DNA of 64,000 nucleotides from contig JAJTWR010000254.1 of NCBI GenBank assembly GCA_021613335.1, positions 1,635,001 through 1,699,000 on the forward strand, given 5' to 3'. A model generated the notes under the pieces. It was not told the DNA's origin, searched no databases, and was given only the letters and a program-made list of their open reading frames with translations. This document shows positions 60,911-64,000 of this stretch, one piece after another. The translations under genes were made by a program, and so were the position numbers. The stretch comes from Whitmania pigra (Eukaryota; Annelida; Clitellata; Hirudinida; Haemopidae). Numbering within the stretch: the first letter of the stretch is position 1; every line of letters starts with the position of its first letter.

Positions 60911-61617
60911 TTAATAACGAGCATGATACAATTGTTGATTGTGTAACAATGAAAAATGAAAAAAATATATTAAGATGGAACATGATAAAACTGACGAATA
61001 CGTGACAATGGAAAATTAAACGGGGCAGTGCTGTGACATAAACCATAAATCGCCAAAACTGCATATAGTGATCGCTAAAATTTATTTGTCTTGAGTACGA
61101 CGACGTTGATCTATGTGAAATGCAATATTATAAGTATATTTTAATATTATTATCAAATAATAAATAGCACTAAACTTTTATAGATAGAAGGTGCATTATA
61201 AGCAAAATTCTCGAACACTAAACGATGGAATTTAATTGGCCGCAAAATCGTGTCAAATGTCAAACAAACGGAATAGGAAGTAATTTAAAATTTCCTAAGA
61301 TTCATTTCACAAGTCCAACTATGCAAATAAGCGTCAATAAACATACTTTTCAATAAAATAGCAACAAGTACTTGAGGTACTTGAGTCCAAGTACGAGTAC
61401 AAGTACTAAGTACCCCATGCCTGGGCACAGCTACTAAAATTTTCGTCGAAAGTGGTAAATTAATGAAGCAGTTTAAAACAAGATTAAATTAAAATACATT
61501 TTTACATTTAACCATTTTTTTTATTAATGTTATTGTATAATAGCTTTACTTTTTTTTCTTATATTTTCTAAATGAATGGGAGACATGGCCTCTCGGTTCC
61601 CCATAAATCCGCCCTTG

Positions 61618-62013
61618 GGAATGAGGACCTCAACAAGTTAAGACTGACAAACAGCTTTGAAAACAGCTAAATTATATCACATCAAGGACGATACAGAAAG
61701 GAGAAATGCCACAACGTACCAAAAATGGTGAAACAATTCCCCCCCTAAAAAAGTTTTTAGTGAGGTTGTCTTCCGGAGAGGAAAAAACCTAATTTTGGAG
61801 TTAATAAAGTGGGGATTTAAAGTGAAAACACAATGACATTTGATATAAAAGTCTTGAATGTTGTCTCCACCCATTAATATACTTGGAGCGAAAATTGAAA
61901 ATGAATTTTGTTTCAACGTATAGGATTCATTAAAATAACTGAAACCTTTTACGCTAATTTTTATAGTAAATAATTGACCTGTGTCTCAAAGCTCGATGAG
62001 ATTCGACTCCATC
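61618..62013. other. intergenic
   Basis: Nothing recognised apart from a G-free run of 6-8 C bases near 61740. Confidence 0.35.
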
Positions 62014-62743
62014 CAGTGGCGTGCAGGGGTCTTCGACGGCCCCGGGCATCTAGCCGGGAGGGGGGAGGGGAAATTCAATTAGGTGGTTGGCTTTGACCCT
62101 GTCACATCTATTGCGTTTGTATTGGAGGACTAATTTCGTATTACGTAGTTTGAGTACTAATAATATTATCTAATTCAACGGCGAACCCTTTTTGTTATGA
62201 AATCAGAGGTTGACAAGGCAGTGTTACGCTGTCGACGCTTTACTTAATTATTAATTGTTAAATTAATTATTAATAATTTGTTTACACTTTACTTAATTAT
62301 TTATTATTAAATTATTAAAGCGTCTGCGGCAGGGAGCAAATTATAATATTATCGTTCATAGATTTAATTATGCTATCGTCGTCTTAGAATTTTTCGGCAA
62401 GACGCAACAATAAATATGTCTATTTTGTAAGGACATTGAGTGCTAATATATTACATATATATTTAATGTGAATAAAGTTTTTGTCATGTTTTCCATACAG
62501 GTTATACTATGATTAGTAATAGTAACCTAACTTTCTAAGCATAAAATACCAAGTCTACAATTCCGTTTCCGATCGTCAAAATAGTCCCATATGACAATGC
62601 GCAAAAATTTCTCAAAAATTTCATGACAGAGGGGGCAGCACAGTGTAGTAGGAGTGGAGGGAGAAGGAATTAGGGAAAGAACAATTTAGGGGCATCCGAT
62701 CAAGGGGCTGGCCCCGGACATCAAAGAACCTTTGCACGTCAGT
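62014..62743. mobile_element. hAT-like MITE
   Basis: The left end, CAGTGGCGTGCAGGGGTC...GGCCCCGGGC, and the right end in reverse, TACTGACGTGCAAAGGTTC...GTCCGGGGCC, form an imperfect terminal inverted repeat of about 35 bp. The ends are G+C-rich while the middle is A+T-rich. The flanking target repeat is not preserved. There is no coding. Confidence 0.45.
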
Positions 62744-64000
62744 AACTTAAGTATCTTAAGTTAATTTCGAATGTCTATTTTTCGAATTGAATCGTTGCTG
62801 AAAACTAGCTCTTACCTCTTCAGTAATTGAAAAACTTAATTCTTAATTCTTAAAGTCCAATAAAACAAAAACAAAAAATAAACGAAAAACTAAATAATCG
62901 CAACAGTTTTTATATTTTCAATCTCCTCGTAATTTATTACCTCATTTAAACGTCACGCTGTCTTATGCTGGCCACTCTTTCCTTATAACTTTAGCTCAAA
63001 AGTGCACATTTTACTTAATAGATTTTTTAAAATTTTCAAACAACATTATTTAGTAGACCATGGCGATTGATTTTATTTTTTAACAATGTTTAGATATTTT
63101 AAAATTTTAACTATGATGACTAAATTTAATCTAATTATAATGACATTGTAATCATCTATAAATTAAGGTTAAAACCGATTTCTTATCGCCAAATATTAAT
63201 ATGTGCTTGTGACGATGAGTTGGTTTCGTTTCATTTTACACTTCAACAATTTTCATAACTATTTTCTTAAATGTTTTCTGCTTTCTGACTTGAAGATAAA
63301 TTTACAAAGTATTTTATTAAGTGATACAAAGTGAGCAAGCGTGATTTAAACGTTTGTGGTGAAATCGCAAAACTTGTTTTTCTTGACAATTTGAGTATTA
63401 CTTATCACTAATTTATTTACATAAAAGTAATGTAGTTGATTATTAAGAGTTTTGGGTTTTTAGCCGTTTTTTGCACCTGTTGAGTTTCTGAAACAATGAT
63501 TCTGACGGGATGTACTAGTTAATAATTTATTGTTCATAAACATTTTAATAAACGTTGGGTTGCCTTTGTGAATGGGACATGCATACCAAATTAGACAAAT
63601 CGAGAGAAGAATTTTCGCTGGAAAGTTAATTTAAATCGAATACCTTAACTGTGTAAAAAGGGATTGTCACAAAAAACGTGTTATGTTAGACATTGTTAGA
63701 CATTAGAGATCTGAAAATTCTGAAATTTCAGAGAGTTCCAAGAAGGAAATGACTTGAATGCAGTCAGTCAGAACTTCACAAGAAACTTCCGCCACCTAAC
63801 GATGCGTCCTGCATCCGAAAAATACTCGAATGAATTACGCAGCCAGGCGTTGAGACCACATAGTTTCATCTGACTGAACAAGATAATTATAAAGACACAA
63901 GCTTTTGAATACCAATGTTTCCAAGTTTCCTAACGCACCATCAACTCTATAAACCAAAGTTCGCAATTCACATGAATTTACTTTTCAAGCGAAGCTGGAC
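62744..64000. other. right edge, no gene recognised
   Basis: A+T-rich with no open frame of note. The last 300 bases are more complex but match nothing I recognise. Confidence 0.4.

Larger units (their letters stand above)
58309..61423. mobile_element. hAT-like element inserted in the MITE
   Basis: The left end is CAGTCTGATATTGG, and the right end in reverse is CAGGCATGGGGTACTT; both run into AAGTAC/GTACTTG-rich sequence. Flanks are GGCACACG (58301-58308) and GGCACAGC (61424-61431), an 8-bp duplication with two differences. No transposase is recognised in it apart from the nested hAT at 59548-60910. At 58890-59110 it also carries an R1 repeat copy in inverse orientation. Confidence 0.5.
58229..61617 (+). 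mobile_element. MITE with CAAGGGCGGATC ends, copy B, split by a hAT insertion
   Basis: The left end (58229-58308) reads CAAGGATGGATCTAGAACAC, matching the end of the copy at 31053-31280. The right part (61425-61617) holds the internal block ACAGCTACTAAAATTTTCGTCGA and ends AATCCGCCCTTG. About 3.1 kb is inserted between. No target duplication of the MITE itself was clear. Confidence 0.65.

Overview
The window is nuclear DNA of an invertebrate animal. Genes are split by many short introns with GT/AG borders, the noncoding DNA is A+T rich, and the gene set is metazoan: a REST corepressor, an NCOA6-type coactivator, a GPR158-type class C receptor, an RGK GTPase, a calponin-family protein and Yippee. 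I cannot name the species. No bacterial, plasmid or organellar features are present.

Ten host genes can be modelled from conserved protein motifs and splice phases: PSMD9 (+, 1574-2606), a transgelin/calponin-like gene (-, 2729-7093), RCOR/CoREST (+, 9632-12815), an ABCG1/4-like transporter (-, 13015-16906), MED11 (-, 24855-29559), an NCOA6-like coactivator (+, 32841-37578), the PIN4 parvulin (-, 38665-40015), a GPR158/179-like receptor (+, 44818-48023), an RGK-family GTPase (-, 51267-54660) and YPEL (-, 56674-57572). Several are convergent neighbours; the 3' ends of RCOR and the ABCG gene appear to overlap. Three encode nuclear transcription factors or cofactors (RCOR, MED11, NCOA6), PSMD9 is a proteasome assembly chaperone, and the receptor and RGK protein act in membrane signalling. 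There is no sign of operons or a shared pathway.

Between and inside the genes are many mobile elements, often nested. At 17946-24462 a Tc1/mariner (DD34E) element carries a complete Ty1/copia retrotransposon (18221-22880) with 5-bp target duplications, a half-tRNA-type primer site and LTRs differing at one base, but with three coding breaks. MED11 intron 2 holds a long-TIR MULE-like element and a 5'-truncated CR1-like LINE. At 58229-61617 a small MITE is split by a hAT-like element that is itself split by a second hAT. Other elements are a hAT at 41502-42629 with 8-bp duplications, a hAT MITE at 5564-5933, R2-type LINE pieces at 1-690 and 48976-49545, I-type LINE, gypsy and Helitron remnants, tRNA-like SINEs, and long microsatellites.

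I did not find a convincing new multi-gene system. The best leads are the nested transposons, two or three repeat families that look undescribed, an RGK protein with a divergent G3 motif, and a transgelin with an acidic serine-rich tail.
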